Of a DNA stretch of 64,000 nucleotides, positions 1 to 12,929 are shown one piece after another. The stretch covers positions 108,137,278-108,201,277 of the forward strand of contig JAUPFV010000003.1 of NCBI GenBank assembly GCA_036936605.1, read 5' to 3'. The first letter of the stretch is position 1, and every line of letters begins with the position of its first letter. The position numbers and the translations under genes are program-made. Under the pieces are notes generated by a model. It saw nothing but the letters and a program-made list of their open reading frames with translations, did no database searches and had not been told where the DNA came from. The DNA comes from Limnanthes douglasii subsp. nivea (Eukaryota; Streptophyta; Magnoliopsida; Brassicales; Limnanthaceae).

Positions 1-2820
1 TTATTATTAAGTCTCATAAAAGAATATATAAAGTTGGGCAATGTGTAACTTGAGGGAGGAATTATTTTTCTAATGCTTTAGTATTGAGCTCTAATAGTCC
101 AATAAATCTCATGGTCCACTGTAAGGACTAATACAGCGGACTATGATAAATTGTGAAACCAGGAGATTAATTAAGTAAATATATAAAAGGTTAAGGTAGA
201 GCTAATTAAAAGAAATAATTGAGGGACCACTAGATATTTTCATGATTTATATTTACTAAATATAAATAATTTTTAATTAACCTTAATATGTTTATTGCTA
301 AAATTTATTTATTTATTTATTTATCGCTTAGCTATTTGTTCCATATTCATTTCTTATCTCGAGTTCTTCACTTTTACTTCATTAAGGCCATTTATTCTTT
401 ATCGTTCACCTTATAGTTATGAACACCTAACCTACTTATGAAAATGTCAATCTCCTACAAATTTTTGGACTCTATTTATTAGATCAAACTTTTACTGCAG
501 CCTTCTCAATTGGTATACAAAATAAAAAATAGTTAGTACTATTTATTTCTTCTCATGTATCTCTTTAACATTAGGATTAGAATAATAGAATTTCAATTGT
601 TTAGAACACTTACAATTTTATTATTAATAATTGGTATCAGATTGATCTGATTAGTCAATCTTTGGAGATATATATATATATATATATACCTTTGATTGAG
701 TGTCCCAATATCATGATCTAACAATTGATTCAGTTTGGGATAAAAAAAAACCCTATTTATATTTTCTAATTTTGTGACCTAAAGTGTGTTAGCTGATATA
801 TAATATATAATCATGTGTTTAGGATTATATGGTGTAATCAAGAGTACGTAGTTTTCTATATATTTCGCATGTTTAAGTTGCAGGTTCAATTTCAAAACAT
901 TCAGGACAAAACCCAACTTCAGACCAATTTAGGACTTTGTTAGTGTTTAGATCGTCAAAGTTCACCATGATCAAAGGCTAGATCACGCTGCATATGGAAA
1001 AAAATTCGTGGAAAACTATATTTCACCGCACCAAAAGGTCGATAAAGGGTGTATTCACAGCGATAACCTCTGATGTGATCGTGGCAAACCTTAACCAGTA
1101 GCTGAAAATTATTAATTTTCATTTTGATTATCTTGTATGTCGTTGGCTGCAACTGAAACCCTATTAGTAGAACAGAAAACCAATTTATACCTTGTCTATC
1201 TTTTATATTATATGTAAGTTTGTGAATAACATGTTAAACAAGCACGTATCTTTTATATTATAATATGTTTCTCGATTTGTCTGTATAACATGTTTAGAAC
1301 AAACACGTTTATGATCTACGTTTCAGTTCTTATGCAATTTTTATGTGCTGTGCTACATGTTTAGAGGTTTATAGTTATATAACCTCATTTATATGTGCAT
1401 TGAGAAGCATCTAGTTATGATAAATGTATGACATTCAAGATGGGATGTAATTAACTACTTTTATTGGCATTTGGACTCTAGGATGTACGGGGAGATATGT
1501 AATATATCGATGGATTGTTTGTTTTAGGTTATAGAATTTGATGTGTATTTATCTTCCTTCAAGTATCTAAGAACTTGATGGGATATTTCACATCCTGAAT
1601 TACTTTAGAAGCTGACAGGGTATTGAGATATATCGTAGTAAGGTCTCATTTGTTAAGATCCATAGCATTTGTATATATCATAAAATGAGAACTTCAGATG
1701 CCTATTCTCTAAAACTTATTAGTGGACCAGTTGTCCCATATGCGTGGGTAATTTTAGGCGGTTCATCAAAGTAAAAGGGTTTGGGGTTGCATAGGATAAG
1801 AAACGATTGTTATAAGTGTACGTCGCCCACAATGAAAGACTACCTCACATATTTTCTAATGGTGAGCACTTATTTCACGATGTAGTTGTTGCATTCCCAC
1901 ACATATTAATCATGCAACTAGATTCTTAGTATTGAATAATTCATTTAATTTACCATGAATGAGTCTAGTACTGCTCTAATTGAAGGTTTAGCTAATTCCA
2001 GATATGTCCTATAACCAATATTGTCTACCTTAAAGTACTGACTATCTAGATATTGTATAGTACGATGGTGCCAACTGTCTATGCTGATGATTATGATGAA
2101 TGTAGTATTTAAATGCCCAATCACAACTCATAATCTGATAAAATACAGTATGCCTGGTTAAATACATTTGGTATTATTTAAAAATTATTACATTAATTCA
2201 ATTTTTTTTCTTTGATTGTTGCGTGAATGAATCTTAGCTAAGAAACTCACTCCAAGTCTTCGTTCGATCATGAAGCATTCATTTGTTGTACAAAATTGAA
2301 CTTTGGTACCCGCCAAGGTAAGCTCTCTTCTAAAGTAACTTCAATATATAATTTTATTTTAACGTCAAATGAAGCATTTTGGCTCAATAGAGCAGGCACA
2401 CCTCACATGTGTATTTATTTATAGGGCATAAGCCAAAACAAACCTCTCAGTCAATAAGAGATACAAATTTTCACTATAGGCGGTGTGGCTTGCCAAGTTG
2501 AAATAATTTGTAAATTAAATTATTTTAAAAGTCAAGGCATGTTTTGTATTTTAGAGATGTTTGGTTTGTTCCCTCATTTAGGAGGAATTTATAGTCTTTT
2601 TCATTATTTGACAAATTTGGTTATACTTGTCCTTTTTCAAACAGAAAAGTACGCCTCTTTTATGACAAACATTTAATTGGGTCAAGTATTCGTGATACTA
2701 ATAATAGTTTGTTTAAGTTAAATAACATCACTAAATTTCCAATTTTAATTAATGTAACACATATACCAGCTTCTGAAAATTCATCATCTCTATAGCATAA
2801 ACATTTCGGTCATATCTCTA
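1..2820. other. AT-rich stretch without recognised gene
   Basis: No open frame longer than about 65 codons is convincing on either strand and none matches a family I know. It contains a short TA run near 668-688 and scattered poly-A/T. A TGGTATCAG string at 632-640 resembles a tRNA-Met primer-binding site of an LTR element. The copia element beginning near 2.83 kb would be expected to have its gag and 5' LTR in this stretch, but I could not pair any LTR, so this may be decayed element sequence. Confidence 0.45.
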
Positions 2821-2829
2821 GAAATATAA

Positions 2830-5650
2830 CAAAAAAAATGTTTCTAAATGACTATAATGTCCCTTTGATGACGTTAAATTAGATAGATTTATAAGATGTA
2901 TTGAAAGGAAACAGACCAAACAACAAATTTTGAATCCTCTTGTGCTAAAGATATTTTTCAGTTAATTTAACATACATTTACGGCCCATTCAGAGACGTTT
3001 ATGTCATATCTTTATAAATAGAATAAGAAAAGTTGTTTCTAAAGGAATATTCGATTTAAATAAATGTGTATGGTATATTAAAGGTAAACAGACCAAGTAA
3101 GAAGATTTGAAGCCCCTCATGCTAAAGACGTCTTAGAGTGAATTCATGCATATATTTGCAGGCCATTTGTTACAAACTCATGTCCAAAGATACTTCATAT
3201 CTTTTCAAGACGACTTTTCACGACATGGTTATTTATATTTTCTTTCTGATAAATCATAAGAAATTGACATGTTCAATCCTTTAAAGTTGAGTTTTAATTA
3301 CAATACGAAAAAAGGATTAATGTCGTCAGAATCCATTGTGATGAATATTATAGAAGGTATGATGGTTATTATCAACAATGTCATTGATCATACTCTCTAC
3401 CTTCTGGAATGTGGGACTATCCCTTAATATCCTATAACAGTCTCGCCCACTATGTTTGGTGTATCTGAAATCATGCACTAATGAATATGGGTAGGAGCGT
3501 GATTGTTTGTATATCACTACCATATATACTCGAAGGGGAAGATTTTAAGAATACAACATATATCCTTAACAAGGTACATACTTTATAAACAACTAAAACA
3601 CCACATGCACTATTCAAGAAGACATACTCATAACTTTAAGTACTTGCATGTATAAGTATGTCTAGCAGAAGCAAAGCCTTATTGGCCTAGTAAACAAAAC
3701 ATGTATTTCAAAACTGCTAGTTTCAATATCATAAGGTAGCTAGACCACTCTATGAGTTACAAATTTTATCTTTCATTTAAGAATTTAATCTTTGAGACAT
3801 AAACTATAGTATTTATTTAAGGATGCATATTTTTGGAGGAAGAATTCGGTATATTTTGTAAGGAAGAATTAAAGCTAACTCATTCAGTCTCATCTATTGA
3901 TGCTCAAACTATATTTAGTTTACCGATTATTAGTGTTAAGTCGTAGAGTTCAATTCCTCTAACTGAATTTGTAATTCTACCTCAAATATAAAATATTTAT
4001 TTTGTTCATGATGAATAAGTTCAATTACCTCAAGAATTAAAAGAATATAATAAGTCAACACTATGTAGATCCACTCATGAGATGAAGAGGGTCATATTTT
4101 CAGATTATGTAGCATTTTTTAATGAACATGAAGAAACTTTAAAAAAATGTTAAAGGAGGACCCATACAGCTTTTCAGATGATATGAAGATTTCAAACTCT
4201 AAAATATGATTTAAAGCAATGAATGATGAGTATAAATCAATGGAAGATATTTCAGTTTGGGATCTTGTCACCTTACATAAAGAAAGAAAGCACTCGGCTG
4301 CAAATGATTGTTTAAAACCAAATGTGATACTTCAGGGAAATTCGAAAGATGCAAAGATTGTCTTGTAGAGAAATTGTACAATTGAAATGAAGAGACTGAC
4401 TATTCTGAGATTCATTTAGGACAATCATGACTCTTGTTGTTCATTTTAACCTTGACCTTCATCATATGGATGTTAAGATAATTTTCCTTAACGAAGACAT
4501 TGATGAAATGCTTTTCATGAATCAACTTGAAAACTTTGTGCTTGGAGATCCAAAGTCGGTGTTATGTAAACTAAATAAATTCATATCTTGACTCAAACAA
4601 ATGTTTCCTTAGTGTTACCACAAGTTCCTAGACATTGTCACCTCATTTGTTTTTTAGGTAAACCATATCAAAAATTGTATGTATCACAATATCAGTAAAA
4701 GAAAAATGATATATTTAGTATTGTATGTTAATGATATACTCTTAGCCACTAATAACATAGGTTTATTATAGGCTACTAAAAAAATTGTCAAATAAATTTA
4801 ATATGAAATACTTTTGTAAAGCTTCAAATGTGTTAGGGATTCGTATTGACCATCTCAAGTATCTCCAAGAGGGATATATTGAAATCATTTCAAGTCATTA
4901 TGGTATAGCCAAAAGAAAACTCATGAATACCCATATTGACAAAGGTGATAATGTTTCACTCCAACAATGTGCTAAGACATATTCAAAAATTCAGTTCATG
5001 CAGAGAATACCATATGTCTCGTGTATACACCAAACTAGACATATCATTCATAGTTGGGATATTAGGAAGGTACTTGAGCAATGCGGGATTTTCCCATTGG
5101 AATAATGTGAAGATGGTGTTTTGGTACTTGAATAATACGAAGCACTTCACATTGATATAAATGAGATCATATAACTTAGAGATCATACTTGATGCATATT
5201 TTTCTAGGTGTGAAAACACTATAAAATATACCACTGGATACATACTCATTATAACAGGAAGTGCCATATTATGGAAGAGTTCAAAACAAACTCTTATCAT
5301 GGGCACCAATATTGCAGCCAATTATGTGCCATATTTTATAACATTTACTCATGCACTTTGGTTAAGGAACTTTATGAAGCTATTGCGTACAATGAAAAAA
5401 CAAAGTGAAAGGCCTTTCAAACTCTACTATGAGAACAGTCCAGTTGTTATGTTCTCAGATAGAAACAACAGCTAAAATAAATCTAAGCATATAGACATTA
5501 AGTTCATAATTGTGAAGGAATTAACCCAAAATTACCAGATAAAGATAGACATTGACGCAAATTACATGACTGCAGATCATTTCACCGAGGTAGTACCAGT
5601 TTTAGTATTTCACGAGCAGAGAGTTTACATGAAGATCCTTAGCTTGGAAT
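2830..5650 (+). mobile_element. Degenerate Ty1/copia retrotransposon (integrase to RNase H)
   Basis: Decayed copia polyprotein read in shifting frames. In order: a GAG-pre-integrase and zinc-finger-like start near 2.83-3.12 kb (KGKQTK motif at about 3083); an integrase core at about 3.13-3.53 kb (recognisable DDFSRHGYLYF, and a degenerate stretch where the family has the HNGVAERRNRTL motif); and the reverse transcriptase from about 4.24 kb (YKSMEDISVWDLV, then HHMDVK, then LYVNDILL at about 4720 for the YVDD box). RNase H and a C-terminal IDIKF...ADHFTE block end near 5640. Many stops and frameshifts interrupt it, the longest uninterrupted piece being about 106 codons at 4785-5105. The order integrase before reverse transcriptase is diagnostic of Ty1/copia. 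No LTR pair was found. It is non-functional. Confidence 0.85.
2860..3190 (+). repeat. Imperfect 177-bp tandem duplication inside copia
   Basis: The string ACAGACCAA occurs at 2911 and 3088, and GCTAAAGA-type sequence occurs at 2944 and 3121. Both pairs are offset by exactly 177 bp (59 codons). Each copy carries the same integrase-start signature (KQTK ... PL.LK). Flanks diverge, so unit boundaries are approximate. The offset is a multiple of three and so would have kept the frame. Confidence 0.6.
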
Positions 5651-7052
5651 ATGCTTATATTTAGTGTGACTGTTATATAGATTTTAGTATTTTTATTTTT
5701 CCATATTGTATTTTTATTGTATGCATATACTCGAGTTATTTCAGATTAATAGAATAATTATTAGTTTTCGATTTTGCTCTATTATTTAAATTAAATTATT
5801 GTGATATAATAAAGTAAGACCAGTTACAAGTTAATATGTATTGGTTATTGGGTCTTATCACACTTTCATGTTGCACTCCATAAGAACTCAGGGTTCATTA
5901 AGGTGATAGTTAGTAGTGCATTTATTATAAAATCATTACGCTTACTATAAGTCATGGTGTAACCTAATTGTTGACTAGCATATGACCAGAATAAACATTC
6001 AAATATTATTTGTGAGCAATAGCATTTTATAGTGCACAATTTAGATGGATACACTTCGGTACACATTAATGATTCAAGTTAGAGATTGTAAAGAAATCCT
6101 AGATTAAGAATGTATTATTATGTATTATGTGTAAATACTGAGTATTCATGAATATTGTTGTAAGTCAAACTAATTAATGTTATCGGTATTTAAAGTATTA
6201 GACTTACATAAAATACTATTATTATTATTAAGTCGTAGATAATTATCCATTTGTGACATATAAATAATCATTTCATAACGAGAACCAATAATCTAGATGT
6301 TATTTGATTCAACGAGTATTCATTATATTTTTGTATGGTTTAATAAGCTCGATTTTTATAAATATTTTTTGGTTATGACATTTTATTTTTTTGATCGTTA
6401 CACATAAATAAATGATAAAGATACTTTCAAACCTACATAAATAAATACAGCAATATAATATATACATAACATAACTAAATAATTTAAAAATTGTCACCTT
6501 ATATGAATTAGATTTAAGAGTGTTTAGATTTTAAAATATATAGTTCCTACTATCGTAACCATATATTTTATAAAACAATTAAATACATAATTATATAAAC
6601 TAAACACTAAGATAATAAAACGATTATAAAATCACTCACATTTTAAAGTTCTCGGATATGAATTAATTTCCAAATCAATATCTAGATATCGACACTTTTG
6701 TTTTTGGAAGTACAAATAACTTAACATAAAAAAAAAATCAATACAAGATTTGCATGGTTTGGATAATAGAAAAAATCCACATCTTTTGGTAATAGATCTG
6801 ATTCTATAGATGAAAAAATTTCAAAAAATTGTAAGAACATTGAACACAAGTTCACCCACTTATTATGAAACTTTCCAAAACTGAGTACAAGTTCTCAGAG
6901 GTTTCTCTCAACTCTTAGTATTCTATCTCAAAAGTTCATAAATTTCTTAAATCATTAAATTCTTACAACTTTTTCTCTCTCTTAAACTTTCTATGATCTC
7001 TAATATCTCACACTCTCAAATATAATGATTATCTTTGTACATGTGTTGCTCT

Positions 7053-7139
<87 letters not shown>

Positions 7140-7779
7140 GGATCTCTAATGTGATGTATATTAACACAAACATACATTATACTCATAATATAAAACTTGT
7201 ACCAGCAGAGTAATCAATGATTGTGATCAAATAAACACCAAATAATTATGACAAACTTGTATCACCATGCCACATCAATTATTCTCCATTTAAATCCAAA
7301 CCAATATCATGAAACAGTTTCAAACTTTTTCTCAATTCAGTTGAAGGTCGCAGCTAACCCGAGACCCAACCTTCTATGATGAGACATAGCTCAAGCTGAA
7401 ATCGAACCTTTTATGCCAAGACGTAAATGATATCAAGATAGAGCTTCTCATGATTGAGACTTAACATATACCAATACGAAGCTTCCCACGGTTGAGATTA
7501 AACTTATATTAAAGCCAATCCCTTTACAGTTTTCAAACCTCATTACTCTGAGACTAAAACCTTGTAGTATTTGAATCTTTTTATATTTATTCATTTAGAT
7601 CATAATCACTATCGAGCCTGAGTTTCATATTTATTCATTTAGATCATAAATTTAGTAATTATATGCATAGGGTTACAATGACTTCATTACCACTTACCAC
7701 GATGCTCTAATTATTAATTTCTAAATACATTCAATTCACCTACATCCCAAAATTAAATAAGTTGCATAGGTTATATGAA
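5651..7779. other. AT-rich intergenic stretch, no gene seen
   Basis: No coding signal was recognised. The first few hundred bases could include the 3' LTR of the upstream copia element, but no matching 5' LTR was found. It contains a long TA microsatellite (7057-7134). A 23-bp direct repeat, ATATTTATTCATTTAGATCA plus TAA, lies near 7582 and 7627. Confidence 0.5.
7057..7134. repeat. (TA)n microsatellite
   Basis: About 78 bp of nearly uninterrupted TA dinucleotide. It can form a cruciform and is likely to vary in length between individuals and assemblies. Confidence 0.95.
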
Positions 7780-8685
7780 CTTTGAAATTTGTAGTACATT
7801 TTTCTAGCATCTGAATAATTATCTTCATTTATAACGTTGATAGCCTTCACTTCCTATTTTTCCACCACATCTTTGATGGAATGAATCTTAACATCTATAT
7901 AATTAGACCACTCATGGAACTTATGAATGAAACTAGTATATCACATGAGAATGTTACTTCTTCCTTTAAACCAATTATCTCACTTAGTAATCCTTTTAAT
8001 CATATAAATTATTTCATTGCATGAGTTGAAGCCATATATTCAAACCTTATATATGATAAGGCAACAAACATTTATAGAGTAACTCTTCAACTAATCACTC
8101 CACCAAATACTATAAACAAATAACTCGAAGTTGACTTCTGTGTATTAAGGAACCCTGCAAAATCAGAGGCTACATACCCTCTTAGTATTTCATCATCTCT
8201 ATAACACACTTCAACATCTAATTTACCCTTCAAGTATCTCATGATCCATTGAATGGCCTACCTGTGAGGCTTCATTGGCCTTGACACAAATTTTCTTAAA
8301 ATACTAATTAAATGTGATAGATCATCCCTAGTGTAAATAATAACATACATGATACTTTCAATGATATATGCATGTGGTATATTTTGTATAGGTTTCATAT
8401 CTTTTATATCACTTGGTGCTTGAATAATATTAAGTTGAGTTCAACACCAACGAGAGTTTCAACATCTCTGGCTTCACACATTTCAAACTTCTTTGTAACC
8501 TTATTATGTATTCTCTTTAAGATCATAATATATAATCTCTCGGTATGTTTCTTTTAATATTTATTCGAAGAATTATCTTGGATATTTCTATATTCTTTAT
8601 TTAAAACTTTAATTTAAGTTGAGTCTTCAAAGTTTCAATCACCATTCTGTATTTTCCAACTATATGTATATAATCAATATACAAT

Positions 8686-8688
<3 letters not shown>

Positions 8689-8734
<46 letters not shown>
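8689..8734. repeat. (AT)n microsatellite in copia RT
   Basis: About 46 bp of pure AT dinucleotide within the decayed reverse transcriptase region of the minus-strand copia element. Confidence 0.93.
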
Positions 8735-8737
<3 letters not shown>

Positions 8738-9458
8738 TATTCATATGTGTTTTTTCATTAAAGTAGACACAAAACTGTTATACAAACTTCTCTCATAATT
8801 AGTTGATTTCATATAAGAGCAAATCTCTTATTTTATTGTATCAGAATGTATGTCCATATAAACGTCTCTATGATAATTACACATCCGTTTTCTGACCTTT
8901 TTCAAATCCTTAAGGTTATTTTATATAGATGTATCCTCTAGTTCATAATATAAGAAGGTAATAGTAACATTCATCAACAGAACCTTTATAGAGGTTTATT
9001 TCACGATTGGTGACAAAAAAATTATCAAAATCAACACTCTTTTTTCGTAAAGCCTTTAATCACCAATCTAGCTTTGTACCTAGATAATTCAACTCCATGA
9101 ATACTTTAATTTCTTCTAAATATTTATTTTCATCCAACAAGCTTCTAACTATTTGGCTGCTTCAAAAGAATCCAAAGGTCATTCTTCTTGAGATAGTCAA
9201 TTTTCCTTTATGTCCTTTGATCATTTTAGCTTATCTCTACTCATCATAACATCACAATAAATTTTAAGTTCAATAAAATTTTCATGTATAGTCGTACCTC
9301 ATTGTATGCCTGATAGGTCTCCGATCTTGATCTCTCCCCGGTTGATAACTGTCAAAATCTTTTTGTTGCTCTTCACTTTGATCATATAAACAATCAAAGT
9401 CACGGCCAAAATCGGAATTTATGCCAAGTTTAAACTCGATATATCGAAGTCAAACCTA

Positions 9459-10557
9459 CAGTAGAAACTCGATAAATTAATACTCGATTATTTAATAAAC
9501 TCTATAAGATAATATTTTTGGCCGGTCCCGACTCGGGGATAGGGTGCTAAATTCATAATTCGCTAAAATTATTAGATAATACATTTTTGACAATTTCTTT
9601 AGACCCTATATAAAATAAAAATTAATAATTCCTTATATATAGCATATTACATGAATGATTTATGAAGGTTTCTTGAAAAATGACTTAATTGTCTTTTGTT
9701 TTTTTGTTGAAATCAATTTCACCTTGAATCTCGTCTCTAATTTTCCTTAGCATGGTAAGAACTTCTGGTATTGTTTTCTCATAGCTCAACAAGAAACTGT
9801 TCAATGTGATTGTCGCTTTAATAGCTTTGTTTCACGAAGGGGGATCCATTTTAGAACTTGCATCATCTTCTTCATCGATATCATCTTTATTAATTTCAAT
9901 AATGCTTTCAATAATTTCTTCATCAGTCAACAACTGTGCAACTACATTTTCTTTTGCGTGATTCAGAACATCTTCGACATCCATTGCATTGCGATAACTC
10001 AACTCTTTGATCAAATTCTAGAGTTCTTGAGTGCTTTCACCACCTTCATCTGATTTCTCAAAATTCACGTTATCCGTTGATCGAAGTTTACAATAACGAA
10101 AGCAGTTCGCAATTGTATTTGTACGAACATCCATAGACCATACTGAAATTGCAAGATTCATTGCATCTAACACACTTATTTTTGCTGGATTTAGAACCCC
10201 TAATTCATAACCCTCTAAAAGACTTCTATAAAATCGACGACGATAATACATCTTAAAAGATCGTATAATCCCCGCGTTACAAGGTTGAATTTTTGAAGTT
10301 GTGTTTGGTGGCAAAAAAAAATAATTCAACATTTCGCAATCCTTCAATAATTTTTGGATGAGCAGGGAAATTATCCACAATCAAGAGAATTAAGTGGAAG
10401 CTTGAAAGGTGTTTGTAAACTAAATATTTTACTATAAATTAATAAAATATTAATTAATATATAAATCAATAATTATTAATTTATCGATTAATTAATAACT
10501 CTTTTAATTAATAATTTTTGGTGGTCCCAAGTGTATTATTTTATAGATTTTTTACTG
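9459..10557 (-). mobile_element. Pogo/Lemi-type DNA transposon with internal deletion
   Basis: The left end reads CAGTAGAAACTCGATAAATT and the right end, inverted, reads CAGTAAAAAATCTATAAAAT. Both are directly flanked by TA (9457-9458 and 10558-10559), the target site of Tc1/mariner/pogo elements. A GGTCCCGAC-like block follows the left terminus, and a GGGACCACC block lies inside the right one. Plant pogo elements (Arabidopsis Emigrant MITEs, Medicago Lemi1) are known to start CAGTAAAA... and to use TA. It carries the C-terminal part of a transposase on the minus strand. At 1,099 bp it is far shorter than an autonomous element, so most of the transposase has been lost. It sits inside the minus-strand copia copy. 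Confidence 0.85.
9832..10400 (-). pseudogene. Pogo/Tigger-type DDE transposase, C-terminal fragment
   Basis: The minus-strand reading begins near 10400 with LLIVDNFPAHPK, which carries the second catalytic aspartate of the DDE triad of CENP-B/Tigger-type transposases. It continues into FFLPPNTTSKIQPCNAGII and then YRRRFYRSLLEGYE, all hallmarks of this family. The N-terminal DNA-binding domain and first catalytic residue are missing. A frameshift in the poly-T run near 10310-10320 separates the VDN segment from the LPPNTTS segment. A TAG at 10018-10020 separates the main fragment from a 60-codon acidic tail in the same frame (ending DDIDEEDDAS). It cannot encode an active enzyme. Confidence 0.85.
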
Positions 10558-12188
10558 TATGTTGAGCCTGACATTAGTTTTAACATAAACATCTTATGCA
10601 TCATCTTCTTGTTTACCTCAACTTTAAATGCATCATCACTAGTAGTAGGTGTATTTTTAACCTTCTTGAATAGTGGTATTTCATCTTTATTGAATACCAC
10701 ATCCTTGGTAGTTAAAGATTTCTCATTCTCAGGCTCTAAACATCACAACTTATACAACTTTACTCTATTTTTTATAACAAACAGATATACACTTTAGTGC
10801 TCTCAACTAAATCTGGCATGTTTCACATGTGCATAAACAACACATCTGAACACTCTTAAGTGGCTTAACACTGGTTTTCCTCAACGTTATCTCTCTTGAC
10901 TATATTTGAGTTCCAATGTTAAAAAGAGTATATTGTTGATGGTTTGTGTAGCTATCTTGATAGATTATCCCAAAAACTTCTTTTATTCTATTTATGAAAA
11001 GCATACACATCACTCTCTCAATTAAGGTTGGATTCAAACTCTCAACAATACCATTTTCTTGAAAAGTTCTTGACACGGTTCTATACTTGACAATACTAAT
11101 TTAGAAAAATAGGTAGTCAATGATTTATTTACAAATTCTATTGTAACTTGTTTAACATGTCCATGTATATTTTTTTACGATGATTCCCTACGGGTTGTGA
11201 TCATTACATCTGATATATACAAAAAATGAAGGTACAGATGATCATGATTGACATTGATAGTTCAACCAATATCCTCTTTAAATCCAAGTATGATAAAATA
11301 AAATATGGTATGCCTTTATGGCAGTCTAAGATGATGCAAATAGGTTTTACTAGTGTCGATACTTATATTATAAGGACGTTCAAGGTTAATGTTATAGGAG
11401 GCAAAAAGAATATTGTGCATTTCCCTATCATTATTACATATGTCTCATCTTTATACAGTGTTGTTACTTGAGTCTTATGGCTAAGAAAGTTGTATGATAT
11501 AGTATTTTCTATACAAATTTGAGAATAAAATGGGGGTCATATAAAATAATCATAAAACCGCACGAGATTTTTATGTCTCTTCAATTTCCTTGAATAAATA
11601 TCAATTAGTTGGGGTCCCAATAGATAGATCATCCATGGGGGATGCTTTATTTGATGGAATCAAACTAACAGAGGATATATAAGACTGCAAAGGTGGAAAT
11701 AGATAAAATATTAAGGTTTGCAAAACCCTGACGAGTAATATTTATTATGTCTTGTTAAAACTATTAATTGACAATATATATTCTTTTCTTGAGAAGAATC
11801 GGAAGTAACAGGGGTACCAAGGGAAATCATATGCCACGACTTTTGATAGATCCAAATGTTCGACCAATAAATAAAGAAGATGTGTAATTTCTCTTTCGAA
11901 AAGAAAAGAACAATAGTGGTAAAATCTAATTTCTTAACCAAAGTTGGTCATATTCGTGAAGCTCATTATCCAATCTAGATGAGGAACATCATTTTAGTTG
12001 GTAAAAATACAGAAAAAATACGTATGTACATGGACTTCACATATATAAACAAGTTACATTTGAAAGATCTTTCCATATTCTAATGGTAATTCGGTTGGCG
12101 GATGGTACTTCAGGTAACCACGTGTTATTTTTTATGGATTTTTAATCATGTTACAATCATATAGAGGTGCACCATGATGACCAACATA

Positions 12189-12197
12189 GTACTTTAT
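12189..12197. repeat. Left 9-bp target site duplication of the MULE
   Basis: GTACTTTAT lies directly before the MULE terminus and is identical to 14060-14068 after the other end. The sequence belongs to the interrupted gypsy reverse transcriptase. Confidence 0.9.
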
Positions 12198-12587
12198 GGC
12201 TAAAAAACACCCGTAGTCCCTCATGTTTACCACTTGTATCAACTTGGTCCCCTTCCTTCAATCATGCATAAAACTCATCCTCATCCTATTTTTAATTTGC
12301 ATTTTTAGTCCCTCCGCACATGTGACGCCTGTGAGCTTGACACGTGGCATCAGTTTTTGTTGCAAGAATGGTCCCTCAATTTTTTTCCCAAAATTTCCCC
12401 TTCCCATTCCATCTCAGCAGCCTTGTCAGCTTCCACGTCACCTTCACCATTTACCTTCAATTTTTACAATTTAACTAAAAAACTTACCATTTACCCTAAC
12501 TTAACAAACGGACCGGGTCGAACCCTAACTTAATTAACCCAACCTGAAACCCTATATAGCCCAGCCCAACCCATAGCAATATAACCC
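12198..12587 (+). repeat. Left terminal inverted repeat of the MULE
   Basis: About 390 bp, the inverted counterpart of 13671-14059. Homology fades after ATAGCAATATAACCC. An 83-codon open frame in this arm (12223-12474) has its inverted twin at 13783-14034. It is a by-product of the repeat and is not annotated as a gene. Confidence 0.88.
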
Positions 12588-12686
12588 GATCCAACCCGTT
12601 TACACTTATCCAAAACCCCAATTACCCCAATTTACACTAACCCTAATTTCTCTAACTTTTTCAATTCATCATTATGATTCAAGAGC

Positions 12687-12929
12687 TTATACTGCTATCC
12701 AAATCTCCATGCACAGTTTAAGGAAACACATTCCCGTTGCAATAGTAAAACACATGGCATGAGGTTTCCCCAGAGAAATACAAGCTGAACTCAAGTTTTC
12801 GAACCAGGATACTTCTGCAACTGTAATCAGATCTGGGAATTCAGCAACAAAATCCCAAGTATCAGAAACTAGAAACGGTTTCGCTAGGGAAACTTTCTTT
12901 CTGCCGCAGTGTTGGTGAGACAAACGCAA
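12687..12929 (-). CDS. Unrecognised 80-codon ORF inside the MULE (possible captured fragment)
   Basis: This open frame has unusually protein-like composition: KPFLVSDTWDFVAEFPDL, then SWFENLSSACISLGKPHAMC, then TIATGMCFLKLC. It lies between the two inverted arms, where Mutator-like elements often carry captured pieces of host genes. I do not recognise the family. No splice sites were confirmed. An alternative is chance openness in sequence less AT-rich than its surroundings. The best reading is a captured exon fragment; whether it is expressed is unknown. Confidence 0.3.
   Translation of the reverse strand: MRLSHQHCGRKKVSLAKPFLVSDTWDFVAEFPDLITVAEVSWFENLSSACISLGKPHAMCFTIATGMCFLKLCMEIWIAV

Larger units (their letters stand above)
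7780..11200 (-). mobile_element. Degenerate Ty1/copia retrotransposon, split by a pogo element
   Basis: Read on the minus strand from 11.2 kb downward. An integrase C-terminal part at 10.87-11.17 kb has NGIVESLNPTLIERV, the counterpart of the family's NGVVERMNRTL motif. The linker at about 10.62-10.74 kb has CLEPENEK and DVVFNKDE. The reverse transcriptase follows at about 9.30-8.38 kb (RYKARLVIKGFTKK). RNase H is at 8.26-8.08 kb (AIQWIMRYLKGKLD, then FAGFLNTQKSTSSYLF). The C-terminal SNYIDVKIHSIKDVVEK is near 7.9 kb. Stops and frameshifts are frequent. The reading is continuous across the pogo insertion at 9459-10557, which shows the insertion came later. A TA microsatellite (8689-8734) has expanded inside the RT region. 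No LTRs were identified. Confidence 0.85.

Noticed and set aside
632..643. TGGTATCAGATT resembles a tRNA-Met primer-binding site.
   Set aside because: No LTR end directly before it and no matching LTR downstream of the copia remnant could be found. A chance match in AT-rich DNA is plausible.
955..1152. A 65-codon minus-strand ORF with fairly balanced composition.
   Set aside because: No recognisable motif, no neighbouring exon and no family resemblance.
2868..3170. The repeated segment was considered as a CRISPR-like or satellite array.
   Set aside because: Only two diverged copies exist, they are explained by the copia integrase reading, and the genome is a plant nuclear genome.
7057..8734. 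Long TA runs considered as matrix-attachment or replication-origin signals.
   Set aside because: Simple TA microsatellites are common in plant intergenic DNA. Nothing else nearby supports such a role.
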